Positions 12,641-23,330 are shown, numbered from the stretch's first letter. The stretch: 64,000 bases of DNA from Sphagnum compactum (GCA_965153455.1 OZ234501.1:5146001-5210000), one strand, 5' to 3'. Notes: generated from the sequence alone by a model not told the origin. Translations and numbers: made by a program.

Positions 12641-13620
12641 TCCCAAAATTTCTGCACCTCCCATTAGTTTAGGCAAAAACTGGTGACAAAAAATTTTGGA
12701 AAGAGAAATTTCATGTAGCCAAGGGGAAGGCTTAGCATGCACTCATGAATGGTCCAATTTTTTTCTTTTTGAGTGTGCAAGGGGAGAGGGATTTTTTGTT
12801 TTTTCCCCTTGTTCCCAATATGTCCATAATGTTGCCATCAAATTCTCAAACGACTTTGAAGTTCTCAAAATGTTCCCAAATGTGTTCCTGAAGATGTTCC
12901 CAATAGCACTTGGGTTTTATCTCATATTGTTTGCCTAAAGTTCAACTCCCATCTATTTATGAAGCAAAGTAATTTATTTTTTTGTTCTGTTTGTCACGCT
13001 GAGATCTCCCAAACCATGGTGCTTCATGTCATGCTCTAAGTATCTTCAGAAAGCTCTTGATGAGTAGAGGTGCACCAACTTAGTTTCAGTCTGTTCAGAG
13101 TTACGGTGTGAAAGCTATTGATTATTGAATCATTTTCTTAAAGAAAACTAAATAAAATAGAAACCGAAAACTGTATTGGAAATTGGGGGCATTCTTGGTG
13201 TTGTTGGAAAGCCTTCAGTAAGTCAGACTTAATAGAGTTCATTTCACAATTTTCAGAGCTAAGGTGCGGAAGATATTGATTTCGGAGTGGATTTTGTTGT
13301 TGCTACAAATTCAAACAAATTACAAAATTGGGATGGGTGGAAAAATAAATCAGTTGAGCCCTCAATGTGTTCACATTGCAAACTTTAGAAATTTTCAATT
13401 CTGAAAATTAAAGAATGTGTTCACACTTGAGACAATAACCGAATGCTACACTATTGTACGTAAACTAAAGGACAAATCTAGGGGAGCATTATTTTGTTTC
13501 TATTTTGCAACTGGGGGTCCAAAGAGGTGCTTCTATTGGGGGCATGCCCAATGTTCCAAAAACATTGCTGATGGGCCAATCAATATGGCTCCTTTTTTTT
13601 AAAAAAAGAGAAAAAAGCTG
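12640..13620. repeat. Dispersed repeat family R2 (copy 1), split by a nested R1 copy
   Basis: The flanks 12640-12950 and about 13470-13610 match a contiguous stretch at about 55780-56205. Shared words include GAAATTTCATGTA, CAATAGCAC, GTTTGCCTAAAGTTCAACTC, GGTCCAAAGAGGTGCTTC and GCCCAATGTTCCAAAAA. The 55.8-kb copy passes directly from the GTTTGCCTAAAG segment to the GGTCCAAAGAGG segment within about 80 bp. Here the two are separated by about 540 bp that are mostly R1 (12951-13400). Confidence 0.75.
12951..13400. repeat. Dispersed repeat family R1, copy 2, nested in R2
   Basis: Matches 7715-8180, including the internal dimer: one sub-unit contains CTTCAGAAAGCTCTTGATGA, the other TTGGTGTTGTTGGAAAGCCT. 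Because the R2 copy at 55.8 kb lacks this segment, it is best read as an insertion into R2. Confidence 0.75.
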
Positions 13621-13836
13621 CGAGTGCACCCATGATCTAGGATTCTTGAACCTCACGATCTGCTTAATTTTATTAAAAAAACTTCGATACAAATAATAAA
13701 TAACTTTTCAAAAATTTGGCAAAATGAAAAATAATTTAATTTATGGAGAAATCGTTCAGGTACTACGATATGTAGTGCCAGTTTATAACTTCCGGCGATC
13801 ACATTCCCCCTGCCTGTTAATGCCAGTGGCAAGCCA

Positions 13837-13909
13837 GCTTGGGGCTGATTCCGCAATGCCCTCCCAAGCTCACCCAAGGAACTTGCGAGGGTCCGGAATC
13901 AGCCCTAGC
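13837..13909. repeat. Short GC-rich inverted repeat (hairpin)
   Basis: GGGCTGATTCCG (13842-13853) is the perfect reverse complement of CGGAATCAGCCC (13894-13905). The match extends outward to AGCT on both sides with one gap. The 40-nt loop is GC-rich compared with its AT-rich surroundings. A hairpin of similar character lies at 39863-39941. Confidence 0.8.
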
Positions 13910-13989
13910 TGTTCCATTCTGTAGTATTATATACCAAGTTCACATTTTGTATCCAGTTTGAGGCCCTTTTTTTTCTGGATGTTTCCGAA

Positions 13990-14320
13990 GTGGGACAGCC
14001 AGCAATCGATTGCAGCAAAAATGCATAACTGGGAATGAAATTTTACAAAATGAAATAACTCAGACACAAACTAGTTTTTCCACCAATTTTGGTGGTAAAC
14101 TGAGTTTCATCCCCTCTTTTCTTTTTCCCGAGCGCCTCCACTGCTGCTACATATATTTTCACTGATCCTACCTGTACAACTAATTACTCTTGGAACATTG
14201 TACATTAGATGCTGAGTTTCAGCATTTCATACTGAGATTTAATGAAATTTCCTTACTTTGCAGATACCACCAAAAGAGGGAATGGGGGGTGAAAGAGAGG
14301 GTGACTTTACGGATAACTTT
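13990..14320. mobile_element. MITE-like element M1, copy C (left end lost)
   Basis: Shares long colinear similarity with 38623-39003: AAATTTTACAA.GTGAAATAACT, CAAACTAGTTTT.CCACCA, GCGCCTC.ACTGCT, CTCCTACCTGTACAAC and ATGCTGAGTTTCAGCATT. It ends with GACTTTACGGATAACTTT (14303-14320), the right terminal repeat of the family. The left terminal repeat is not visible, so this copy is truncated. Confidence 0.75.
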
Positions 14321-14509
14321 ATGATGTGAAATCCCTTTGTAAATCAGTTTCAGATACACTCCAACAGAGTTACCACTGTTCCACTGTAGTAACCTATCCT
14401 ATCAAGTTGGCAACCCTTCTATTCCACACCTAGGTAAACTACCAATGTTGGGCAGTTCTTCACTCTTTATGAAAGAAAAAAATCTCTTGTTTCCCGGTTC
14501 TCGAAAACA

Positions 14510-14835
14510 AATTAAGAACTATCTCAGTTCCAGTTCCACACGTAATTGGAACCAGGAATCCAGTTTCAGGTTTGGTTCTGAAATAAATTATGGTTCTTCT
14601 TTTGAAAATCAGACCTGGTTCCAGTCCAGTTCTTACTAACCCAGACTAGAACTGACAGGTTACCCTGGTTACAATCATTATAGATATATATATATCTCTC
14701 TCTCTCTTGATTCCAGTTCCATATATAATAAGGAGAATCAAGAATTCAGTTCCAAGTCTGATTCTAGTTCTGAAAATCAGACCCAATTCCAGTTGGGTTT
14801 TTACTAACCAGAACTGGTGGTTTGTTTGTACCCAT
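14510..14835. repeat. Imperfect tandem dimer (~185-bp offset)
   Basis: Unit 1 (about 14525-14640) and unit 2 (about 14710-14815) both run from TTCCAGTTCCA through GGTTCTG/AGTTCTGA and GAAAATCAGACC to TTACTAACC. An (AT)n(CT)n tract at about 14682-14707 separates them. Noncoding. Confidence 0.75.
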
Positions 14836-15063
14836 CTAATTGGGTATGCACCCAACACTGGTAAACTAGGTACCTATGTAATAAAGTGTCATAGGTCCAT
14901 AGGTGGGGAATGTAAGTAGTAACTATGTAGAAACGAAGTTAGGTAAGGTGGTTGGTGGGTACTGGATAGGTAGATAGATGCATGTGGATGGCTAGTACAT
15001 AGCTAATCACCATGGTTAGTACCAAGGCAGGCAGGAACACCAACAGAAAAAGTGTTTCTTGTC

Positions 15064-15066
<3 letters not shown>

Positions 15067-15098
<32 letters not shown>
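15067..15098 (+). repeat. (AC)n microsatellite
   Basis: Sixteen AC units, uninterrupted. Short open frames through it, seen on both strands, are artefacts of the repeat. Confidence 0.95.
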
Positions 15099-15099
<1 letters not shown>

Positions 15100-15597
15100 A
15101 TCCTAATTGTGGGTGGGTGCTGGTTCACTCTGGCCAGAAATGTGGTGCAGACTTGCTGACATTTTGGAAAGAGGAGATGGATCATGGAAACAAACTGCCA
15201 TGCCATGCCCCCTTAATTGACCTGTTGTCAGGAGTGAGAGTTGCCTGGGATTTCTAGAAAAATGTGTGAACTAGGAACTCAAAGTTGGCTACCAGAAATG
15301 TGAGTGTGCTAGATTAACCCCTAAACAAACTGATAAGCCAAAATATGACCTTTTTTTCTTTTTTTTCTTTTTTTTTTGGTAATTCTAAATTGATGCGGCA
15401 AAGTAGAAATTTATTCTATCAAAAAAAAATTATTGGCCATGTGGAGTGTGGTCATAGGCTCCAAATGGCACACTCACGCAAGAAGTTCACTTCAATTTAG
15501 GGGGGTCTTCTGATGAAAATAAGGCATGCAGTGACCTAGTGTAGGCGGAGAAAGCCACCTTTCTAGCCTACTCCAAGGGCAATGGGGAAGCCCACCA

Positions 15598-15870
15598 TGT
15601 GAGGGACAACATTAAGGGTTGCAGGTATATTTGTGAGGGGGGCAGATGAGCAACACTAATTATGACTTACATAATCTACATGCGGTTGGTCGATTTCCTG
15701 TCCGATGAGTCTTGGGGATGATAGTCTGATAACCAATTGGTGAAGGACAATTTATCGGCAAGGGTTGCAATTTATAGTTGTGAGGGGGGAAGATTGGCAG
15801 CACTAAATTATGACTAATTCACATGCGGTTGGTTGTTCTTGTGTCTCTTATGTGTCAGTGAAGACGATTA
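15598..15870. repeat. Imperfect tandem dimer (~142-bp offset)
   Basis: GGTTGCAGGTATATTTGTGAGGGGGG... and GGTTGCAATTTATAGTTGTGAGGGGGG... begin two diverged units. Both continue through GCA.CACTAA.TTATGACT and CACATGCGGTTGGT/ACATGCGGTTGGT. No coding potential recognised. Confidence 0.75.
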
Positions 15871-16000
15871 ATAATAAATTTGCACAGTAAGACCAATTGT
15901 ACTCTGAGTTGACGTTGAAACTATGTCAGGGTGTGTGTTTAGGGGTTAGATTTTGCAAAACTTGTACCGTTCTCAGTTGTAACAATTTGAGTACACAAAA

Positions 16001-16350
16001 AGTTATCCGTAAAGTCAGGAAAAGACAGCACTGGAACCCCCCTGTTTGGTCACACAGGGGATGAGATTTCAAAAAAACAGGAAAAAAACAGTACACTGGG
16101 CTTCACCTGGGCATGAAACTCAGTTTAGCAGCAAATTTGGTGCTAAACTGAGTTTGCCCTGTCCCTGAACGCCTGCTGCTATGTGTACTGTAGTTATGAA
16201 TGTTCTCGAGCCTGGTGCATTTAATGCTGAGTCTCAGTATTTCATACCCTTATTTAATTAAATTTCATGACTTTGTGGACAATAGCCAGGATCAAATGAG
16301 GGGGTGCAACTCAGGCCCAACAGGCCATGACTTTACTACCGATAACTCTA
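16001..16350. mobile_element. MITE-like element M1, copy B
   Basis: Bounded by AGTTATCCGTAAAGTC (16001-16016) and its inverted partner GACTTTACTACCGATAACTCT (16329-16349), and similar inside to 38623-39003 (CGCCTGCTGCTA, TGCATTTAATGCTGAGT, AGTATTTCATAC). It contains a perfect 15-bp stem, AAACTCAGTTTAGCA (16116-16130) with its reverse complement at 16141-16155 and a 10-nt loop. It lies about 900 bp beyond the PIN stop codon, possibly inside or next to the 3' transcribed region. Confidence 0.75.
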
Positions 16351-17246
16351 CAATTACAACAAAATAAAAAAGGGCTCCAATTAAACATAAAATAAAACCA
16401 GCCTGACGATCAAAATTTCCATATTTCAATTTGTATTGCTGAAATACATTTTCATTTGAGTAAAAATCTAGGGTGTGAATTACAAGTACTGTACACAGTT
16501 GCAAGAGTACCAAAAACTCTCTCTGTTGTTCAGAAAACCTCGAAGACATTTATTATTGCATCCAGCTGCTCATTGGGCCAAAATGAAGAGTGTGATGGGT
16601 TGCCAGAGTTGGTCACGTAGAAGTAGCTTAATGCATCCTGTAGTATCCACCTATTTCCTGCACCAATTCACCAGTAGTCAGAAGGGCTCCACGGTGTTTC
16701 AAGAAATCTTCAGGGTCAAAGCAAAGAGTGTGCACCCCAAAGAGTTAACCTTCATATCTCGTTTAAAACCTAGGACATTGCTTAGACACAGAATCCCCAA
16801 AGAGCCATACGAGTTGTTAAAACTTTTCATTCAATCTTTGCTAAAACACCTTTTCCATGCATGCAGAAATTCAAGCCATGCCTTTTCCTACATTGAAAAT
16901 TTCCAAATCAATATTGAAGACAAACACAATGTTGCTAGGCCTAATAAGGTTGGTAAAAACTGTGTGCCCAACACCCGGAAAGTAGAATCATCCCAAGAAG
17001 ACAAAGACCAACTGAGAAAGAAAATGTACCAGTGTACAAAGCTTGAAGATTGTTGGGAGTGAAGGATATTTGGCTGTCTCCACCTGAATGCATATCCTAG
17101 CTGGGATAGTTTTCTTTGCACAAATGGAGACTGGATCCAGGAACTGTTTGTACATTTTGAGTACATAACTTAGGTACTCAAGTAGCCAGGCATATGTGAC
17201 TGGAGGACGAACTTTCAAATCTGCCAAAATTGGGTTTCTGAAGCAA
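16351..17246 (-). other. PIN 3' flank / probable 3' UTR
   Basis: This is downstream of the PIN stop codon on the minus strand. A 195-codon open frame on the opposite strand (16475-17062) has no recognisable domain. A minus-strand AATAA/AATAATAAA-like signal lies near 16548-16556, about 700 bp past the stop, and is a candidate polyadenylation signal. Transcript evidence would be required to set the end. Confidence 0.4.
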
Positions 17247-20200
17247 TCAGAGGCCAAGAAGTATATAGTAGATGAGTGTGATTGGTAGGGCGATGAGGAT
17301 CCCAAATATCACTCTGTCAGCACACAAAACACCACAAAATTGATTCAGGATTGATTGCATGTTCACCCTGACAGCTTCTTTTTATTAGCTCATATTCCAG
17401 TTCCACTAATGCATTCAGTTCTAGCGTTTGATGGAAGGAAAATAGAAAAACCCAGTAAAATCATGTCCATTCCATTCATATTCCGTTCCCTTTCCATGAC
17501 CATATTTAAACATTGAAGGTTGAGGTAATATTCGCTTGCTCTTTCCATTTCTTGCTCTGAAGGAAGTTTGGTAGCAGAAAATCAGAGCTTAGATGGATGT
17601 AGGAAAAGAGTAATTACGCTGTGCTGAGGATATCAGGATGCACATTGTACTCCTTTGCAAATACAAAAGGAACAATGCCTTGCGGCAATGCAGCCTGCAT
17701 ACAATACCAGAATACAGTGGAGTCTGTTAAATTTTCTTTATGAAATATTAGTGCACTTTCCTGCACCCAAGAGAAGATAATAAAGCAGGCAATATTCATT
17801 AATGGAACAATGGTCAGCAAAAGCCTCTTGGCAATAAAGGAAATTCTTGGCAATCTAGTTGGTGGTTCAAAGTTGTATCAACAACCATGGCAATGCCAGT
17901 TGTGGGTCCACAAATGAGTGAAAGAAGAGATCAGGATGCTACTCCAGATAAGGCAAAGATTCAGGTGTATGACACACATCTCTTTGACGAGGAAAATAGA
18001 GGATCCCCCACCCTACTGGAAAGTTCTAGCGGTTAGAGAAAAAAGGTGGTCCTGATGATTCCACAATTGTTATATTGTTGCACCTCCATCAGTTGGAGTA
18101 AACCTAACAAGAGCGCCAACCTTCCGTTTACCTGCACGATTGCAACATTGAGGCTGACACCTCTGAGGCCAACCAAGTACGAAGCGGCTGCAAATGCTCC
18201 TGGACCAAAGAGAAAACGGAGGACCATTCCATATATTGCCCGTGGCCATCCACAAACTATCAGCCTCTCTTGCAGTCCCATAAACAAGCCTGCCATACCA
18301 CATAAACCAATTAACTTGAATTGCATCCAGTACATACTGATTTCCTAGAGAGAAGCACATGAACCCAACCAACATACCAACTCCAATTGACCTACTAGTG
18401 CTGCTGAAAGTGGTCACCCTAACGGACCACTTTCAACTCTCATGACCCAAAATGGAAATTTTCTCCCATTTTGAGCTCAGGTTTATCTTCTTGGTTAGAT
18501 TTGCCTGAAAACTGAAGTCTCCTTGCAAACAAATTGTGTTACCAGGTCTTGTGAAGATGAACAGATTTACAATTGGATTGCAAGAGATCGTCTCATACCA
18601 AGACTGAACATGGCCATTCCAAGACCAGCATCAGAGAGAATGTGCACAGAGTTGTGGAGTAGGAGTGGCATTTGGAAATTCCATCTGCATATAATCAATC
18701 AAGAAAACTGAGCATCATCAGAACAGGATCAGAATCTAGCATGAAAACCCCACCTTAGAAAAGCTTCTGTACACATCTTATCCCTTTTACATCACTTCCA
18801 AAATAGTTTCCATATGCTTTCACGAAGCTGCAAAAATGCACACACCTGTAGGAAATTAAGGACCAGACTAATCCAATCAAGCTGGAATATGTGTTTGGAT
18901 TGCGAATCAGCTTTCTGAAGGTCATGACTGAGATGAGCTTGAACATCACAGTTTGTGGTGGCATGCTCGAACCTTTTGCTTTCAAGTCCTCAACTTTTGG
19001 TGTCAGTTCTGCAGTTGAGGTTGATCTAAATTCTTTGTCTAGACAAGGATCATCCTTATCGGTAACCCCACTATTGAATTTCTCCATGTTTTCGAAAATG
19101 AAGTCATCATGAATGTTGTACTCCTCATCATACAGCCGCTCCCTTGCTTCTGATTCTGGACCTACTGTGGTATTATTCTCAAGGTAAGCTCCTGCATGTT
19201 GTTGCACTTCAAGTCAAAAAGTTTCTCATGCCTGAAGTCCTTTCAGAACAAAGATTTTCAAGTGAAATCGACCTCCTCCTGGAAAAGGAAGAGAATTGGG
19301 TCACATGTAATGAAATAGAACTTAGATCTACATTTTGGCTTGGAAGACTTGCTCACACCTGCGTTGGGAGTTTGGTGATGATCTGAATGAGAGTGAACAA
19401 GAATACGAACTTCTTTTGCATCGTATTCTCTTGCATAGTCAGAAGTATTGAATTCACACCCACCAAACACATGCAACTGCCCCGAGCCTGCTCCTGCAAC
19501 AGATTCCGAGATAGGAGATGCATTTGCACTCCAAACAAACATGTGAAACTCCTTGGCATTCTCATCCACTTCCGATCTTCTTTGTTGTCCCGCCTTTGGG
19601 CGGTCCATCATTCTCTTCGTTGTTATCTGTTCAGAAGCTCGTGGAGAGTAAACCTTGAGCTGGAGCTGCTCGTTGCTGACATTGCTGTTTGTATTAGTGG
19701 TAGTAATAGTGCTGCCAGGATACTGATGACATGATGGTGGAGCTGCTTCTTGACCTGGGGCAGAAACTCCTCCTGAACAGCTACTACTGTATTCGGGCAC
19801 CACCATATCAGCAGCAGAGCTTGCACCCGGCGGCTGTGAATACTGTCTCGTATTCCAAGAGGAAAGTCGGGATGCAGCGTGCTTCGAACCTGCAGCCTGA
19901 CCACAGCCCAATGGCCCAAACTGTCTGGGAGGAGAGGTGATAGTTCCAGCTGCAGTTACACCCTTTGGGTACGCATGCAAGTCCTTGGAGTTCTCCTCGT
20001 TGAAGCTGGAGGCTCGAGGAGTGGGACCCCGGGAGGATTGTAGGGAATAGACATCGGAGGATGTGAAGTTGGAGTGGCGAGGTGTGAGATTGACTGACGA
20101 ATGCAGAGAGTAGATTTCCGCTCCTGTCAGGTTGGAGGGTCGAGCTCTTGAGTCCGCCAGCGATGTCAGGCCGAGCGATGATCTTCCGGATTGCAGATGG

Positions 20201-20847
20201 GCGGAGTGTAGCGACACCGATGATCTTCGAACCTTGACATGGATTTTTCCGTCTTCTCCAATCTCAGCCTCAGTCAGCACAGGCTGTCTTCCATCCAGCG
20301 AGATCACGTCGGAGTCGATCTTGAAGGAGATGATGGAAGCTGCTGTGTCAGGAAACTGGCCTCTGATGAGGATCTGCGCAGCTCGATACTCGTACAATAC
20401 CAGCAACAAAGTATACCATATGATGCACTGCAGAACAACCGCTTGAACCGTGAGGTCACCAGGGCCTGCACCATACATAGCCGCCAGCAGCGGAGTTCCC
20501 ATCACTAAGGTGTTGGGAATAGTGGTCAGTACGAAGATGGTGATGAGCCACTCCAGCTTCCCGTTACGCCAGAAACGAACCCAGATGGCAAGAACCAGGA
20601 GCACCGCCAACTTCGAAACTACATCGGCTGCGATGAATCTGAAGTTCATGGTGTAGGGATTGTTGGCAGCGATGAATTGGAAGGACAACAAAGGCACGGC
20701 GAAGATGGAAACGAACCGGTTAATTCCCCCACATTGCTGTGGCGTCAGTATCCCCCACCATTTCACTGATCCGTAGGCCAGGATCATTGCCACGTAAAGT
20801 GGCACCACTGCGCTCATCACATTGTACAGATCTCGCCAACTGATCAT
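17247..20847 (-). CDS. PIN: Canonical PIN-FORMED auxin efflux carrier (6 exons, 740 aa)
   Basis: Exports auxin (IAA) across the plasma membrane. Exons on the minus strand, all GT..AG and in phase, are 20847-19359, 19191-18846, 18684-18599, 18289-18132, 17694-17618 and 17313-17247. They total 2223 nt. The start is the family-standard [18 protein letters not shown]; an in-frame ATG 24 codons upstream is rejected. N-terminal membrane bundle: residues ~1-160, including [12 protein letters not shown] (110-121). A long Ser-rich cytosolic loop follows (~165-580). It carries TPRHS (255-259), TPRAS (276-280), ARPSN at 235-239 where other PINs have TPRPSN, and [13 protein letters not shown]. The C-terminal bundle starts at [15 protein letters not shown] (NPNTY 594-598) and continues through [39 protein letters not shown] and [21 protein letters not shown]. 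Exon 1 is clearly GC-richer than its surroundings. TPRXS sites are known targets of PINOID/WAG-type kinases. Intact and very likely functional. Confidence 0.96.
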
Positions 20848-21331
20848 CTTGATGATCGATCGATCTCTTCTCAAATCTGATGATGATGATGATGCTCTCA
20901 GCACGCCGATGGCTACCAAGAATCAATCCACTCAGAACAAGATCTATACTAGAGAGCCTGGAATGAACTGCTCCAGAGTCTCCAGAGCCGGCGGTAGCCG
21001 AAAAGTTTATCTTTCCAATGCTAATTGCTTCAGACGGTGGTTTCTTCTTCAGGACCTCGCAAGGACCGAAGTTACCATCCCGCTAGACTACTGTTGTCGC
21101 CATGACCTCTCACATTTCTCTCGTACCGAAATGATGTACACGGCTTCTTGTACAGCAATTATACGCCATAATCGACGCTCTCTCTCCCTCTCTCAGAGAT
21201 TCACGACTCTTTGAGCTCCGTCTACAAAAAATTCTTCGCTGCTTCTGCAACGATCTGAACGTAATTTCCTGCGACCGAAAAAGAGGGTACAAGAAAGAAC
21301 TCTCTCAAAGCGAAAACTTCTTCAAAGCACT

Positions 21332-21900
21332 ACTATCAATATCACCAGACATCATCACTTCCGCCGGAATTATATCTTGCAGTAAAGAAAACCTTCACAG
21401 AACTAATATCTAACGAAGGAGTCCCTAGGAAAAAAAACAAAAAAAAAGGAACAAAAGAACATAAAGAAAGCTATATTATCCAATCTCCACCTTCGACAGG
21501 TCCTTCAAGGAAGTCTAGAACTCGCCGGTTCATGCAGACTTCCAAACCAATCAGGATGAGAGCGATAAGGACAGTAGTACTCGCCGCTTTGAGCAAAACG
21601 CCAAACAAAATCACGTAGACTATCAATGTGACCAGAGATAGATAGAGATCGACACTTCCGCCGGCGTTTCAAGACACGTATCTTGCGAGGGTGCAAGAAA
21701 AGCTTCACAGAAAATAAAGAATCAAACAAAACTCGTCCCTAGAGGAAAACAAAAAAACATAAAGAAATTAGAGAGCGATTGCAGTAGTACTTCGATTCTC
21801 CCACCTTCGACAGAAGACTGACTTCAAGGAAGCCTAGAAGAAACTCGACGGTTTTGTTGCTTCAGGCAGTCTACTGCCAAACCAATTAGGGAGAGACTGC
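21332..21900. repeat. Imperfect tandem duplication upstream of PIN
   Basis: Copy 1 (about 21332-21566) and copy 2 (about 21619-21900) share, in order, ACTATCAAT, CACTTCCGCCGG, TATCTTGC, TTCACAGAA, GTCCCTAG, AACATAAAGAAA, CACCTTCGACAG, ACTTCAAGGAAG.CTAGAA and CCAAACCAAT. Indels between them make copy 2 longer. The offset is about 290-335 bp. Confidence 0.8.
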
Positions 21901-22102
21901 AATGATCAAGATGATTCTGCAGGCGGTTCTGCATTCGCAGGAAAAAACAGAAAAGCTTTATTGTCGAACTATTGATCATCGCGTGAAAGCAGAGATACAT
22001 TTGAACTCAAGTGACCGGACCGACCGACCGACGGTGCTTCTTTTTTTTTTTTTTTTCTCTTTTCGTCTTCTTTTTTCTTTTGCGTGTGTAAGTTCTGGCA
22101 GA

Positions 22103-22124
22103 AGAGAGAGAGAGAGAGAGAGAG
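22103..22124 (+). repeat. (AG)11 microsatellite in PIN upstream DNA
   Basis: Pure AG repeat, (CT)11 on the PIN sense strand. Confidence 0.95.
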
Positions 22125-22514
22125 CACACGTAGTACGCTATATTGCGAGTTTCTCCTCCTCCTCCTGTGCAGTCGTCTTGAGGCGCCCGACATCCACGGA
22201 ACCCGAGGGCAGGAATTTACGGCAGAAACAGCGGAAGGTTGTTGCGCTGCAACAGCAGCAGCCTGCAACACCACCAACAAACAAACAAAACAAACAAACG
22301 AACAAAACATCGAGCACTGCGCAGTGCAGTGGCAGCACCGCAGCGGCAGCAGCACTGTGCACGCTGCAACAGCCGCGCGGGGGCGTGGCTCTCTTCCCGA
22401 CATTCTGTACATGTTTATTACACGACGAATATTACGGAAGTAAATTTCTTCTTATCTTGGAGTCAGTGAGTTTAACCTCCGGTCCAACTCAGCATGCGAA
22501 TTAGGTACCACCAG

Positions 22515-23060
22515 TAGCCTTTTTCTTCGGAAAGCCAAATTAAAAACCTTAAAAAAATCGAATGGAGGTTTCCAATAGCCAGAAAAGTGAGGGGAAACGA
22601 AAAAGAAAAAAGAGTGAAAATTACTAGATTCCTATATTTGGTTTCCAGTTTGGTAGCCAAATATATTAAAAAATGATGAAAGATTTATATTTCATATTTG
22701 GTTTATAGCCAGATTTGGCTAAATCTTTCTAGGGACGATCCTCAATTTTTCTACATCTTCTGAGTTCCTATGGATGATCACCAGTTTGGCTACAAACAAA
22801 AATTCCTGAAAAAACATTGGTCATGGCTATCACCCATAGAAAAAGTGAGGGTTCATCCCTAGAAAGATTTAGCCAAATCTGGCTATAAACCAAATATGAA
22901 ATACAAATCTTTAATCATTCTCTTATATTTTGGCTACAACACTAAAAACCAGCTATAAAAAAATCCGGAATTTTTTATTTAATTTAATTGTTTTTTCACT
23001 TCTGGCAATTAAAAACCTTCAAAAACACTTAAATTTTGGGATTTAAAAATTTTTATTTCA
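22515..23060. mobile_element. Large foldback (hairpin) element upstream of PIN
   Basis: The arm 22689-22735 is a perfect 47-bp reverse complement of 22856-22902 (core words CATATTTGGTTTATAGCC and AGATTTGGCTAAATCTTT). The loop is 120 nt. Pairing continues imperfectly inward (CCTCAATTTTTCTAC with CATAGAAAAAGTGAGG) and outward (AATGATGAAAGATTTAT with AAATCTTTAATCATT, then words around TATATTTGGCTAC). The whole ~450-550 bp can therefore fold on itself. No transposase is present. The structure fits a foldback-type MITE or a hairpin small-RNA locus. Outer ends are approximate. Confidence 0.7.
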
Positions 23061-23292
23061 TTTTTAAGCGACTTTTCGCCAATTTTAAAAAAAAAGCCTG
23101 GATCGTAGCACCCTCTTCTTTGGCGACCTCTTTTACATAATAATCTTCTTCTTTTTCTCCTTTGTTTCGTATTGTCTTTTATTATTTCTGCTTCTTCTTC
23201 TTCTTCTGCTGTTTATTATTTTCCATTTTTTTAAAAATTTTGAAATCATTGAACAGAATCAGAGCCTGGACGGTTTGGACTTCTTTTTGCAG

Positions 23293-23330
23293 AATAATAA
23301 TAATAATAATTATTATTATTATTATTATTA
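23293..23330 (+). repeat. (AAT)6(ATT)6 microsatellite, self-complementary
   Basis: AAT units switch to TTA/ATT units at about 23310, making a short palindromic microsatellite. Confidence 0.9.

Larger units (their letters stand above)
20848..22500 (-). promoter_or_regulatory. PIN 5' leader and putative promoter region
   Basis: Upstream of the PIN start on the minus strand. It is markedly less AT-rich than the intergenic DNA beyond it. It includes an imperfect tandem duplication (21332-21900) and an 11-unit (AG)n, reading as (CT)n in the gene direction, at 22103-22124. Pyrimidine tracts like this are common in plant leaders and core promoters. An ACGTG core (minus strand, 22127-22131) lies next to it. 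The 200-codon plus-strand open frame at 21902-22504 is low-complexity and is not called a gene. The transcription start is not determinable by eye. Confidence 0.45.

Noticed and set aside
16475-17062. 195-codon open frame on the plus strand
   Set aside because: No domain recognised. It is antisense to the probable PIN 3' UTR, and there is no codon or splice evidence.
20848-20919. Upstream in-frame ATG giving a 24-residue longer PIN ([13 protein letters not shown]...)
   Set aside because: PIN proteins start at MI(S/T)WxDLY. The extension is low-complexity and encoded by a CATCATCAT-like repeat.
21902-22504. 200-codon open frame on the plus strand upstream of PIN
   Set aside because: Its content is driven by poly-T, AG and CAA repeats (FFFFFF, RERERER, QQQQ). 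It is better read as PIN promoter/leader.
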